Assembly (NCBI GenBank): GCA_009929525.1
Contig: SAAH01000010.1
Location: 1-63,243 of the forward strand
Direction: 5' to 3'
From: Clostridia bacterium
Lineage (GTDB): Bacteria > Bacillota > Clostridia > Lachnospirales > Lachnospiraceae
Length of the DNA stretch: 63,243 nucleotides
The translations under genes and the position numbers were made by a program. The stretch's first letter is position 1. Every line of letters starts with the position of its first letter. Positions 16,697 to 24,963 of this stretch are shown one piece after another. The notes under the pieces were generated by a model, which was not told where the DNA came from, ran no database searches, and was given only the letters and a program-made list of their open reading frames with translations.

Positions 16697-17644
16697 ATGA
16701 GCAGCAAGATTACTATTATTGGAGCTGGAAGTGTAGGGTCTACCATCGCGTACACCTTATCCAACGATGATATCGCTTCAGAGATCGTCCTGATCGATAT
16801 TGACAAAGAAAAAGTAGAGGGAGAGGTAATGGATATCGCCCAGGGAACCAGTTTCCGTGACCCGATATCAATTAAGGCTGGCGAATATGCAGATGCAAAA
16901 GATTCTGATATCGTCATCATTACTTCTGGAATGGCTCGTAAACCGGGTCAGACAAGAATTGAGCTTACTCAGACAAATGTAAATATTCTGAAGAGTATTA
17001 CTCCGGAGATCGTAAAAGCAGCACCGGATGCACTTTATATCATCGTGAGCAATCCGGTAGATATCATGACCTATGTATTTACCAAGATTTCAGGACTGCC
17101 TGAGAATCAGATCATTGGTTCCGGTACGATTCTGGATTCTGCACGTCTTCGCTGCGGATTATCAGGTCATTTCAAAGTTGCTCAGAAAAACATCCATGCA
17201 TACGTATTCGGCGAGCATGGCGATACTTCTTTCATTCCTTGGACTGGAGCATACATATCAGGTGTAAGCGTTGACGAATACTATGGTCTGATGCAGAACC
17301 TGGGAAAAGATGTGGAAGAGCTTGATAAAGAGCAGATGCTTGACTATGTTCAGAAATCCGGTGGAGTGATCATCGCAAATAAGGGAGCAACATTCTATGC
17401 AGTATCTGCAGCAGTCTGCAAATTATGCGGCATCCTTCTGGCTTCCTCAGATTCTATCACTACTGTTACATCCATGATGCATGGCGAGTATGGCATCGAA
17501 GATGTCTGTCTTAGCACCCTGACATTGGTTGGACCAAATGGAATCCAGGGAAAAGTGCCGATGAGAATGAACAAAGAAGAGATCGCTAAACTGCAGGCAA
17601 GTGCCGATGCTTTGAAAAAAGTTATCGCACAGATCGAACTGTAG
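16697..17644 (+). CDS. ldh: L-lactate dehydrogenase
   Basis: A 315-residue NAD-dependent 2-hydroxyacid dehydrogenase. Features in order: Rossmann motif IIGAGSVGSTIAY; the substrate loop GQTRIEL, whose Gln favours lactate over malate; DSARLRCGL with the substrate Arg; and the catalytic His in GEHGDTS (about residue 174). ATG 16697 is chosen because AAGGAAGGAG lies 6 bases upstream and the Rossmann motif begins at once; an in-frame start at 16595 adds 34 unrelated residues. It lies 133 bases upstream of hdrB in the same direction. It could dispose of NADH or, reversed, feed the Hdr/Flx complex. The direction in vivo is inference. Confidence 0.9.
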   Translation: MSSKITIIGAGSVGSTIAYTLSNDDIASEIVLIDIDKEKVEGEVMDIAQGTSFRDPISIKAGEYADAKDSDIVIITSGMARKPGQTRIELTQTNVNILKSITPEIVKAAPDALYIIVSNPVDIMTYVFTKISGLPENQIIGSGTILDSARLRCGLSGHFKVAQKNIHAYVFGEHGDTSFIPWTGAYISGVSVDEYYGLMQNLGKDVEELDKEQMLDYVQKSGGVIIANKGATFYAVSAAVCKLCGILLASSDSITTVTSMMHGEYGIEDVCLSTLTLVGPNGIQGKVPMRMNKEEIAKLQASADALKKVIAQIEL

Positions 17645-17679
17645 GAGTAAGCGTATCAAATAGCAGCTATTATGTTAAC

Positions 17680-17716
17680 TTAACTGATGTGAGCCTCCGG
17701 GCACGCATCAGTTAAA
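17680..17716 (+). promoter_or_regulatory. Hairpin between ldh and hdrB
   Basis: TAACTGATG and CATCAGTTA form a 9-bp stem around a GC-rich inner part (GAGCC/GGC). Only AAAAA follows on this strand, so it is not a classic terminator. It could be an mRNA-processing or attenuator structure that separates ldh from the hdr-flx genes. Confidence 0.45.
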
Positions 17717-17777
17717 AATATGTACCAAACCAGCTAACTTATGGTGTTGGTATTACATAGAAAGGACAACAGACACT

Positions 17778-18572
17778 ATGAAGTACAGTTACTATCCAGG
17801 GTGTACCCTGAAGACAAAAGCAAAAGACCTGGACGATTATGCCAGAGCTTCTGCAAGGGCGCTGGGATTTGAACTGGAAGAAATCGAAAACTGGCAGTGC
17901 TGTGGTGGAGTATATCCACTGGGTACTGATGAGATCGCAACAAAACTTTCTTCCGTCCGGGCTCTCAATGAAGCAAAAGAAAAAGGCCAGGATCTGGTAA
18001 CACTCTGTTCTGCCTGTCATCATGTTATCAAACGTGTAAACGATGATATGAAAAATGTGGATGACATCCGCACCAGAGCCAATAATTATATGCAGTTAGA
18101 AGAACCCTATGCAGGTGAGACCACAGTACTCCATTTTCTGGAAGTACTCCGTGACCGCATAGGTTTCGACGCGTTAAAGGAGAAAGTAGTCAATCCACTG
18201 ACAGGAAAGAAAATCGGTGCTTACTATGGCTGCCTGCTTCTTCGCCCGGGAAAAGTTCTTGAGTTTGATAATCCGGAGAATCCGAAGATCATCGAAGATT
18301 TTATCAGAGCGATCGGTGCAGAGCCTGTGATCTATCCATATAGAAATGAGTGTTGTGGAGGATATATTTCTCTGAAAGAAAAAGATATGGCGAAAAACAT
18401 GTGTGACAACATCATGGACAGTGCAGCTGGATTTGGTGCCGAGATGCTGATCACCGCATGTCCATTATGTCTGTATAATCTTAACAAGAGTACCACAGGA
18501 AAGCTTCCGGTATACTATTTTACCGAACTGCTTGCGGAAGCTCTTGGAGTAAAAGAGGAGGTGGCAAAGTAG
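17778..18572 (+). CDS. hdrB: HdrB-like heterodisulfide reductase subunit B
   Basis: 264 residues with two CCG domains. The first has the Cys pair in WQCCGGVYP (about 53-61) with CSACHH further on. The second has NECCGGYIS (about 194-202) and CPLCLYN (about 236). In methanogen HdrB these bind noncubane [4Fe-4S] clusters that reduce a disulfide. In bacteria the natural disulfide or other acceptor is often unknown. It begins the hdrBCA-flx run and overlaps hdrC by one base (TAGTG). Confidence 0.88.
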   Translation: MKYSYYPGCTLKTKAKDLDDYARASARALGFELEEIENWQCCGGVYPLGTDEIATKLSSVRALNEAKEKGQDLVTLCSACHHVIKRVNDDMKNVDDIRTRANNYMQLEEPYAGETTVLHFLEVLRDRIGFDALKEKVVNPLTGKKIGAYYGCLLLRPGKVLEFDNPENPKIIEDFIRAIGAEPVIYPYRNECCGGYISLKEKDMAKNMCDNIMDSAAGFGAEMLITACPLCLYNLNKSTTGKLPVYYFTELLAEALGVKEEVAK

Positions 18573-18961
18573 TGAATACTGCTAAAAAACAAGCGGAATT
18601 GATCAAAGAAATCAGTGGGGTCAATCCATTAAAATGCATGAAATGTGGAAAATGTTCTGCTACCTGCCCATCCTTTGAACAGATGGATATCAAACCACAT
18701 CAGTTTGTATCTTATGTTGTGAATGAAGATATAGAATCTCTTGTGAAGTCCAGATCTTTGTGGACATGCCTTTCCTGCTTTGCATGCGTGGAACGTTGTC
18801 CAAGAGATGTAAAACCGGGAAAACTGATCGATGCAGCAAGACAGTTGGTTGTTCGTCAGAAGGGACAGGATTATCTTACAGCTGATGAGATTCCTGAACT
18901 TCTGGATCCGGAACTGCCGCAGCAGCTTTTAGTCAGTGCATTCAGAAGATACAGGAGGTAA
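18572..18961 (+). CDS. hdrC: HdrC-like heterodisulfide reductase subunit C
   Basis: A 129-residue iron-sulfur protein with two [4Fe-4S] motifs, CMKCGKCSATC (about 24-34) and CLSCFACVERC (about 67-77), as in HdrC. It is expected to carry electrons between HdrA and HdrB. The start is GTG 18572, with GAGGAGG about 10 bases upstream inside hdrB. Its stop lies within the ribosome site of hdrA (AGGAGGTAA). Confidence 0.88.
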   Translation: MNTAKKQAELIKEISGVNPLKCMKCGKCSATCPSFEQMDIKPHQFVSYVVNEDIESLVKSRSLWTCLSCFACVERCPRDVKPGKLIDAARQLVVRQKGQDYLTADEIPELLDPELPQQLLVSAFRRYRR

Positions 18962-18966
18962 GGGTT

Positions 18967-20955
18967 GTGCAGAGAATAGGAGTATTTGTCTGTCATTGCG
19001 GAAGTAACATCGCCGCTACGGTAGACGTGAAAAAAGTAGTAGAAATGGCCAAATTAGAGCCAGGTGTTGTTCATGCAGAGGACTATCAGTATATGTGTTC
19101 CGAAGCTGGACAGGCTAAGATCGCATCAGCGATCAAAGAAAAAGAACTGACAGGAATCGTAGTATGTTCCTGCTCCCCGCGTATGCATGAGACTACCTTT
19201 AGAAAAGCAGCAGAGCGTGCGGGACTTAACCCATATATGGTAGAGATCGCGAATATCAGAGAGCACTGTTCCTGGATCCATAAGGATATCGAAGAAGGAA
19301 CTGTAAAAGCTGTGATCCTTGCAAGAGCAGCAATCGCAAAAGTGAATCTGAATACACCATTAAAACAGGGTGAGAGCCGTGTTACAAAACGTGCACTGGT
19401 CATCGGCGGCGGTATCGCAGGTATCCAGACAGCACTTGATATCGCAGATGCAGGATATGAAGTAGATATTGTGGAGAAGACACCAAGTATCGGTGGAAGA
19501 ATGTCACAGCTTGACAAGACATTTCCAACGCTTGACTGTTCTGCATGTATCCTGACACCTAAGATGGTAGAAGCATCTGCCCATGAGAAGATCAATATTT
19601 ATACATACAGCGAAGTTGATAAAGTGTCCGGATTCGTTGGAGACTTTACCGTTGATATCCGCAAGAAAGCAAGAAGCGTGGATATGGACAAATGTACAGG
19701 CTGTGGTGTATGTCAGGAAAAATGTCCGTCCAAGAAGACTCCAAGCGAGTTCAACCGCGGACTGAACAATAGAAGTGCCATCTACACACCATTTGCTCAG
19801 GCTATCCCGAATGTTCCAGTCATCGACCGCGAGAACTGTATCAAGTTCAAAACTGGAAAATGTGGAGTATGTGCAAAGGTTTGTCAGGCTGGTGCCATTG
19901 ATTATGACCAGAAAGATGAGATCATTTCTGAGAAATATGGCGCTATCGTAGTTGCTACAGGATTTGACACGATCAAACTGGACAACTACGATGAGTATGC
20001 GTATAACCAGAGTGCGGATGTCATCACATCACTGGAGCTTGAGCGTGTGATGAATGCAGCAGGACCTACAAAGGGACATCTGGAGCGTCTCTCCGATGGA
20101 AAAGCACCGAAGGAAATGGTATTTATCCAGTGTGTAGGAAGTCGTTGTTCCGATGACAGAGGAAAGGGCTACTGCTCGAAGATCTGTTGTATGTACACCG
20201 CAAAACATGCGATGCTGATCCGTGACAAATATCCGGATGTGAATGTAACCGTATTTTATATTGATGTTCGTACCCCGGGTAAGAACTTTGATGAATTTTA
20301 TAGAAGAGCCGTAGAACAGTACGGAGTAAATTATATCAAGGGACAGGTTGGAAAAGTCATTCCTCAGCCAAACGGAAAACTTCTGGTTCGCGGATCCGAC
20401 CTTCTGGACAATAAGCAGATCCTCAAAGAGGCAGACATGGTCGTACTTGCTACAGCTATCGAGCCTGATAAGGATGTCAGAAAGATCGCTACCATGCTGA
20501 CCGCAAGTATCGATACGAATAACTTCCTGACAGAGGCCCATGCAAAGCTTCGTCCGGTAGAGTCACCAACAGCAGGTATCTTCCTGTCTGGTGTATGCCA
20601 GGGACCAAAAGATATTCCGGAGACAGTAGCTCAGGCAGGAGCCGCAGCTGTAAAAGCGATCGGACTTCTGGCAAAAGATAAGCTTCTGACAAACCCATGT
20701 ACTGCACAGTCTGATGAACTCCTGTGTAACGGATGTTCCACATGTGCAAATGTATGTCCTTACGGAGCTATCTCTTATGAAGATAAAGAAGTAAATGATC
20801 ACGGTATCCGCGAGACACGCCGTATCGCAGTGGTAAACAGTGCACTGTGTCAGGGTTGTGGAGCATGTACCGTTGCCTGCCCATCCGGAGCGATGGATCT
20901 GCAGGGATTTTCAAATAGACAGATCATAGCGGAGGTAGATGCAATATGTCGATAG
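18967..20955 (+). CDS. hdrA: HdrA-like flavin iron-sulfur subunit (electron-bifurcating type)
   Basis: 662 residues. The N-terminal domain (CHCGSN..., CSCSPRMHE) precedes an FAD-binding fold with IGGGIAGIQTA (about 142-152). Iron-sulfur motifs are CTGCGVCQEKC (about 243), KCGVCAKVC (about 299), CNGCSTCANVC (about 586) and CQGCGACTVAC (about 626). HdrA flavin is the bifurcation site in the methanogen complex, splitting electrons to ferredoxin and to HdrB. Whether this paralogue bifurcates is inferred from context. The start is GTG 18967 with AGGAGG 8 bases upstream. It overlaps flxD by 10 bases. Confidence 0.9.
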   Translation: MQRIGVFVCHCGSNIAATVDVKKVVEMAKLEPGVVHAEDYQYMCSEAGQAKIASAIKEKELTGIVVCSCSPRMHETTFRKAAERAGLNPYMVEIANIREHCSWIHKDIEEGTVKAVILARAAIAKVNLNTPLKQGESRVTKRALVIGGGIAGIQTALDIADAGYEVDIVEKTPSIGGRMSQLDKTFPTLDCSACILTPKMVEASAHEKINIYTYSEVDKVSGFVGDFTVDIRKKARSVDMDKCTGCGVCQEKCPSKKTPSEFNRGLNNRSAIYTPFAQAIPNVPVIDRENCIKFKTGKCGVCAKVCQAGAIDYDQKDEIISEKYGAIVVATGFDTIKLDNYDEYAYNQSADVITSLELERVMNAAGPTKGHLERLSDGKAPKEMVFIQCVGSRCSDDRGKGYCSKICCMYTAKHAMLIRDKYPDVNVTVFYIDVRTPGKNFDEFYRRAVEQYGVNYIKGQVGKVIPQPNGKLLVRGSDLLDNKQILKEADMVVLATAIEPDKDVRKIATMLTASIDTNNFLTEAHAKLRPVESPTAGIFLSGVCQGPKDIPETVAQAGAAAVKAIGLLAKDKLLTNPCTAQSDELLCNGCSTCANVCPYGAISYEDKEVNDHGIRETRRIAVVNSALCQGCGACTVACPSGAMDLQGFSNRQIIAEVDAICR

Positions 20956-21389
20956 AAGCAAAAGAAGAATTCAAACCGAAGATTGTAGCATTCTGCTGTA
21001 ACTGGTGCAGTTATGCGGGAGCTGACCTGGCTGGAAGCAGCCGTCTGGTATATCCTGCAGACGTTAAGATCATCCGTGTTCCATGTTCCTGCCGTGTCAA
21101 TCCGATGTTCATCCTCCGTGCTTTTGAAAAAGGCGCAGACGGTGTCATCATGTGTGGATGCCACCCGGGAGACTGCCATTACAGTACAGGTAACTATTAC
21201 GCAAGAAGACGTATGACACTGCTGTTCTCCATGCTTGATTACATTGGTGTGGAAAATGGACGTACCCGTGTAGAATGGGTATCTGCGGCAGAGGGTGTGA
21301 AATTCTCCACAACGATGAATGAGTTTGTGGCTAAGATCCATTCACTGGGCAAGAACGTAAGATTGGAGGATTTGAGATGCAGGAGCTGA
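20946..21389 (+). CDS. flxD: FlxD/MvhD-like electron-transfer subunit
   Basis: A 147-residue protein of the MvhD/FrhD [2Fe-2S] family: CCNWCSYAGAD (about 16-26), CSCRVNP (about 53) and CGCHPGDCHY (about 74-83). In the methanogen complex MvhD links the hydrogenase to HdrA. In Flx-Hdr it links the NADH-oxidising subunits to HdrA. It overlaps hdrA upstream and the next iron-sulfur gene downstream (13 bases), so the genes are tightly coupled. Confidence 0.88.
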   Translation: MSIEAKEEFKPKIVAFCCNWCSYAGADLAGSSRLVYPADVKIIRVPCSCRVNPMFILRAFEKGADGVIMCGCHPGDCHYSTGNYYARRRMTLLFSMLDYIGVENGRTRVEWVSAAEGVKFSTTMNEFVAKIHSLGKNVRLEDLRCRS

Positions 21390-22351
21390 TAACAAGAGCA
21401 AAAGAACTGCTGGCAGACGGATCCGTCGTTCGCGTTCTTGGATGGAAAGCCGGAGATTTGCCATATAATCCGGAACCGTCTTATTTTGAAAATGAGGAAG
21501 ATCTGAAGGATTTTGTATATAACGGATTCTGCGGAGCTAACTTAAGTAAGTATATGATCGAAGCTTCCAAACTGGAAGGAAAAACACTGGTTTTCTTAAA
21601 ACCATGTGATACATATAGCTTTAACCAGCTGATCAAAGAGCACAGAGTTGATCGGGAGAAAGCCTATATCGTAGGTGTTGGCTGCAAAGGAAAGCTTGAT
21701 ATCGAAAAGATCAAAGCGCAGGGGATCAAGGGAATCGAGAGCATCCAGGGTGCCAAGATCACTGATGAAGCTGAGACACTGACGATCCAGACGATCTACG
21801 GTGAAAAAACCTGCTCTTATGCAAGTGCAATGCTGGAGAGATGCCATGTATGCAAAGGAAAAGAGCATAAGATCTACGACGAGATCATCGGGGAATCAAA
21901 AGAAACAAAGGATGCAGATCGTTTTGCAGAAGTAGCGAAGATCGAAGCTATGAGTCCGGAAGAAAAATTTGCATTTTTCCAGAGCGAGCTTAGCAAATGT
22001 ATCCGCTGCAATGCCTGCAGAAATGTCTGTCCGGCCTGCAGCTGCAGAAAATGTGTCTTCGACAGCAATAAGTTCGACAGCTCACAGAAGGCAAATGTGG
22101 ATTCATTTGAAGAGAAAATGTTCCATATCATCCGTGCCTTCCATGTAGCAGGAAGATGTACAGACTGTGGAGAATGCAGCAGGGTATGTCCCCAGGGTAT
22201 TCCGCTTCACCTGTTCAACCGTAAGTTCATCAAAGACATCGATGAATTCTACGGAGAGTATCAGGCTGGAGAAGATACCGAATCAAAAGGACCACTCACA
22301 GACTTTACATTTGGAGATGTGGAGCCAGGCATCGTGGGAGAAAGGGGATAA
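21377..22351 (+). CDS. Iron-sulfur subunit of the Flx-Hdr complex (FlxB/FlxC-like)
   Basis: 324 residues. The N-terminal ~200 residues resemble hydrogenase/dehydrogenase beta-type proteins with conserved Cys (FLKPCDTYS, GVGCKGK, RCHVCKGKE). A C-terminal two-cluster ferredoxin part has CIRCNACRNVC (about 212) and CTDCGECSRVC (about 262), plus extra Cys in CPACSCRKC. It lies between flxD and the HydB-like gene, where Flx clusters carry two iron-sulfur subunits. Formate-dehydrogenase beta-like annotation is also common for this fold. I left the symbol empty since the B/C assignment is uncertain. Confidence 0.78.
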   Translation: MQELITRAKELLADGSVVRVLGWKAGDLPYNPEPSYFENEEDLKDFVYNGFCGANLSKYMIEASKLEGKTLVFLKPCDTYSFNQLIKEHRVDREKAYIVGVGCKGKLDIEKIKAQGIKGIESIQGAKITDEAETLTIQTIYGEKTCSYASAMLERCHVCKGKEHKIYDEIIGESKETKDADRFAEVAKIEAMSPEEKFAFFQSELSKCIRCNACRNVCPACSCRKCVFDSNKFDSSQKANVDSFEEKMFHIIRAFHVAGRCTDCGECSRVCPQGIPLHLFNRKFIKDIDEFYGEYQAGEDTESKGPLTDFTFGDVEPGIVGERG

Positions 22352-22354
22352 GGT

Positions 22355-23395
22355 ATGTATAAGATAGCGAAAGAAAATCTCTCAGCATTGTATCAGATGA
22401 TCGCTGAGAATCAGGAATTATATCTTCCGGTCAAAGTGAGCGGACAGGTGAATTTTGCTGCCTGGAGCGAAGAGGCCGAGGTTGCTCTTGATACATTAAA
22501 ATCAGTAAAATCTCCGAAGGATGCATTTTTTCCTCAGAGTGAAAACCTTTATACGGTTAAGAAAGATGGAAAAAAACTTTCTATCGAACCGGAAGCCTTG
22601 AAAGATCAGGATTTTGTAGTATTTGGCATGAAAGCCTGTGATGTACAGGGGGTTGCCGTACTTGATAAAGTATTTTTAGTTGACCCGGTGGATTCTTTTT
22701 ATGCTTCAAGACGTGACCATGGAACGATCGTTGCTATGGCATGTCATGAGCCGGAAGAAACATGTTTTTGTAAAGTATTTGGTATCGACTGCGCTGATCC
22801 GGCTGCTGATGTTGCAACCTGGATGGTGGGCGAAGAGATGTACTGGAAAGCACTGACTGAAAAGGGCGAAGCACTTACAAAGACAGTAGAAAGCCTGCTC
22901 ACATCTGCAGATCAGGCAGATGAAGATAAGGTGGAAGCTGAGAAGACAGCAATCCGCAGCATCGTAGAGAAACTTCCATATTCTGATCTGTCCCTGGACG
23001 GATGGAATGGGGATGCCCTCGAAGAAAAGTTCAATTCTCAGATATGGGAAGATCTGTATAAACCATGTCTGGCATGCGGTACCTGTACTTTTGTATGTCC
23101 GACCTGCCAGTGTTACGATATCAAAGATTATGATACAGGTCATGGCATTAAGAGATATCGCTGCTGGGATTCCTGTATGTACTCAGACTTTACCATGATG
23201 GCTCACGGCAATAACCGTACAAGCCAGATGCAGAGATTTCGTCAGAGATTCATGCATAAGCTGGTTTACTTCCCGGCAAATAACGAGGGAATGTACTCCT
23301 GCGTAGGATGCGGACGCTGCGTGGAAAAATGTCCTGCATCATTAAATATAGTAAAAGTGATCAAATCCTTTCAGAAACAGGGAGGTGACAAATAA
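22355..23395 (+). CDS. HydB/AsrA-like iron-sulfur subunit of the Flx-Hdr complex
   Basis: 346 residues similar to sulfhydrogenase beta and anaerobic sulfite reductase A subunits. The N-terminal region has FGMKACDVQG and the Cys-rich CHEPEETCFCKVFG. Two [4Fe-4S] motifs follow: CLACGTCTFVC (about 237) and CVGCGRCVEKC (about 317). In related enzymes this subunit passes electrons between the FAD/NAD subunit and the rest of the complex. It overlaps the next gene by one base (TAATG). Confidence 0.82.
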   Translation: MYKIAKENLSALYQMIAENQELYLPVKVSGQVNFAAWSEEAEVALDTLKSVKSPKDAFFPQSENLYTVKKDGKKLSIEPEALKDQDFVVFGMKACDVQGVAVLDKVFLVDPVDSFYASRRDHGTIVAMACHEPEETCFCKVFGIDCADPAADVATWMVGEEMYWKALTEKGEALTKTVESLLTSADQADEDKVEAEKTAIRSIVEKLPYSDLSLDGWNGDALEEKFNSQIWEDLYKPCLACGTCTFVCPTCQCYDIKDYDTGHGIKRYRCWDSCMYSDFTMMAHGNNRTSQMQRFRQRFMHKLVYFPANNEGMYSCVGCGRCVEKCPASLNIVKVIKSFQKQGGDK

Positions 23396-24249
23396 TGAGC
23401 GAATGTACCTGTCATACTAATTACACATTGGATACTCTGATCCCGAAGGTGGGGATCATCACAGATATCCGTCAGGAAACACCGGATGTTAAGACATTTC
23501 GTGTCAATGCTCCGGAAGGTGGAAAACTTTTTGAACATATGCCTGGACAGTGCGCCATGGTTTGTGCGCCGGGTATCAGTGAAGGTATGTTTTCCATTAC
23601 TTCTTCACCGACAAATAAAGAATATCAGGAATTCAGCATCAAAAAATGTGGTATCCTGACAGATTATCTCCACAGCCTCGAAGTAGGTGACGAGATCACT
23701 GTCCGCGGACCATATGGTAATAATTTCCCGGTAGATACAGCTTTGAAGGGCAAGAACCTTCTGTTTATCGCCGGAGGTATCGGTCTTGCTCCTCTTCGTT
23801 CCGTTATCAATTACGTTCTTGACAACAGAGCAGATTATGGAACAGTTGACATTCTTTACGGTTCCCGTTCCGCAGACGATCTGGTCCAGTTAAAAGAGAT
23901 CCAGGAAGTGTGGATGAAAACGGAAGGAGTCAATGTATATCTGACCATCGACCGCGAGCAGGAAGGCTGGGACGGCCATGTAGGATTCGTTCCTTCTTAC
24001 CTGAAAGAAGTGGGATTTTCTACAGATAAGACCGCTCTTTTGTGCGGACCGCCGATCATGATCAAGTTTGTACTGGCTGCACTGGAAGAAATGGGATTTT
24101 CAAAAGAACAGGTCTACACCACTCTGGAACTTCGTATGAAGTGCGGCGTAGGAAAATGTGGAAGATGTAATATCGGATCCAAGTACGTATGCAAAGACGG
24201 CCCGGTATTCCGCTGTGATGAAATCGACGAATTGCCTAACGAATACTAA
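23395..24249 (+). CDS. flxA: FlxA-like FAD/NAD(P)-binding subunit
   Basis: A 284-residue ferredoxin-NADP reductase-fold protein (HydG/AsrB-like). A flavin domain has MFSITSSP and the NAD domain has FIAGGIGLAPLRSVI (about 124-138) and LLCGPPIMIKF (about 215). The C-terminal Cys cluster MKCGVGKCGRC.....YVC binds [2Fe-2S]. It is the predicted NADH-oxidising entry point of the complex. GGAGGTGACAA precedes the start. With hdrBCA and flxD it completes a NADH dehydrogenase/Hdr-type assembly. Confidence 0.88.
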   Translation: MSECTCHTNYTLDTLIPKVGIITDIRQETPDVKTFRVNAPEGGKLFEHMPGQCAMVCAPGISEGMFSITSSPTNKEYQEFSIKKCGILTDYLHSLEVGDEITVRGPYGNNFPVDTALKGKNLLFIAGGIGLAPLRSVINYVLDNRADYGTVDILYGSRSADDLVQLKEIQEVWMKTEGVNVYLTIDREQEGWDGHVGFVPSYLKEVGFSTDKTALLCGPPIMIKFVLAALEEMGFSKEQVYTTLELRMKCGVGKCGRCNIGSKYVCKDGPVFRCDEIDELPNEY

Positions 24250-24276
24250 GAGAAAACGAAAGGATTGGTATCTAAC

Positions 24277-24951
24277 ATGGAAAAAATGGTAAATGTATAT
24301 TTTTTCGGTAAATGCTACAGCGTGCCTGCAGATCTGACCATTATGACAGCTATGGAATATGCCGGATATACTCTGAAAAGAGGATGCGGCTGCCGTCACG
24401 GTTTTTGTGGAGCATGTGCTACGATCTATAGAATAAAAGGAAAAAATGAATTGAAAACTTGTCTTGCCTGTCAGACACAGGTAGAAGAGGGTATGTATGT
24501 TGCAAGTATCCCATTCTTCCCGACAGATAAGAGAACATATGATATCAACGATATCAAACCAACCCAGCAGATCATGATGGAATTGTATCCTGAGATCTAC
24601 AGCTGTATCGGATGTAATGCCTGTACAAAAGCCTGTACACAGGATCTGAATGTTATGCAGTACATCGCATATGCTCAGAGAGGTGAATTCGAGAAATGTG
24701 CAGAAGAATCCTTTGACTGTGTAGGCTGCGGATGCTGTTCCGTAAGATGTCCGGCAGGAATCTCCCATCCGATGGTAGGACTTCTGGCAAGACGTCTGAC
24801 TGGAAAATACATCGCACCGGAGACAAAACATCTGGAAGCACGTGTAGAAGAGATCAGAAAAGGTGCATACGACGAGCTGATCGAGCAGATCATGCAGAAA
24901 CCGATCACAGATATGCAGGAACTTTACAATACCAGAGAGATCGAGAAATAA
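24277..24951 (+). CDS. frdB: Fumarate reductase iron-sulfur subunit
   Basis: 224 residues. The [2Fe-2S] domain has GCGCRHGFCGACA...CLAC (about 41-70). Two cluster motifs follow: CIGCNACTKAC (about 108) and CVGCGCCSVRC (about 148). This matches SdhB/FrdB-type electron transfer to the flavoprotein next to it. ATG 24277 is taken as the start; AAAGGA lies 12 bases upstream. No membrane anchor gene (FrdC/D or SdhC) is anywhere nearby, so the enzyme is probably soluble and receives electrons from the Flx-Hdr proteins or ferredoxin instead of quinol. Confidence 0.82.
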   Translation: MEKMVNVYFFGKCYSVPADLTIMTAMEYAGYTLKRGCGCRHGFCGACATIYRIKGKNELKTCLACQTQVEEGMYVASIPFFPTDKRTYDINDIKPTQQIMMELYPEIYSCIGCNACTKACTQDLNVMQYIAYAQRGEFEKCAEESFDCVGCGCCSVRCPAGISHPMVGLLARRLTGKYIAPETKHLEARVEEIRKGAYDELIEQIMQKPITDMQELYNTREIEK

Positions 24952-24963
24952 GGAGGGACAATT

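Noticed and set aside
17680-17716. Terminator between ldh and hdrB
   Set aside because: The stem is good, but A residues follow in place of T on this strand; kept only as an unassigned hairpin.
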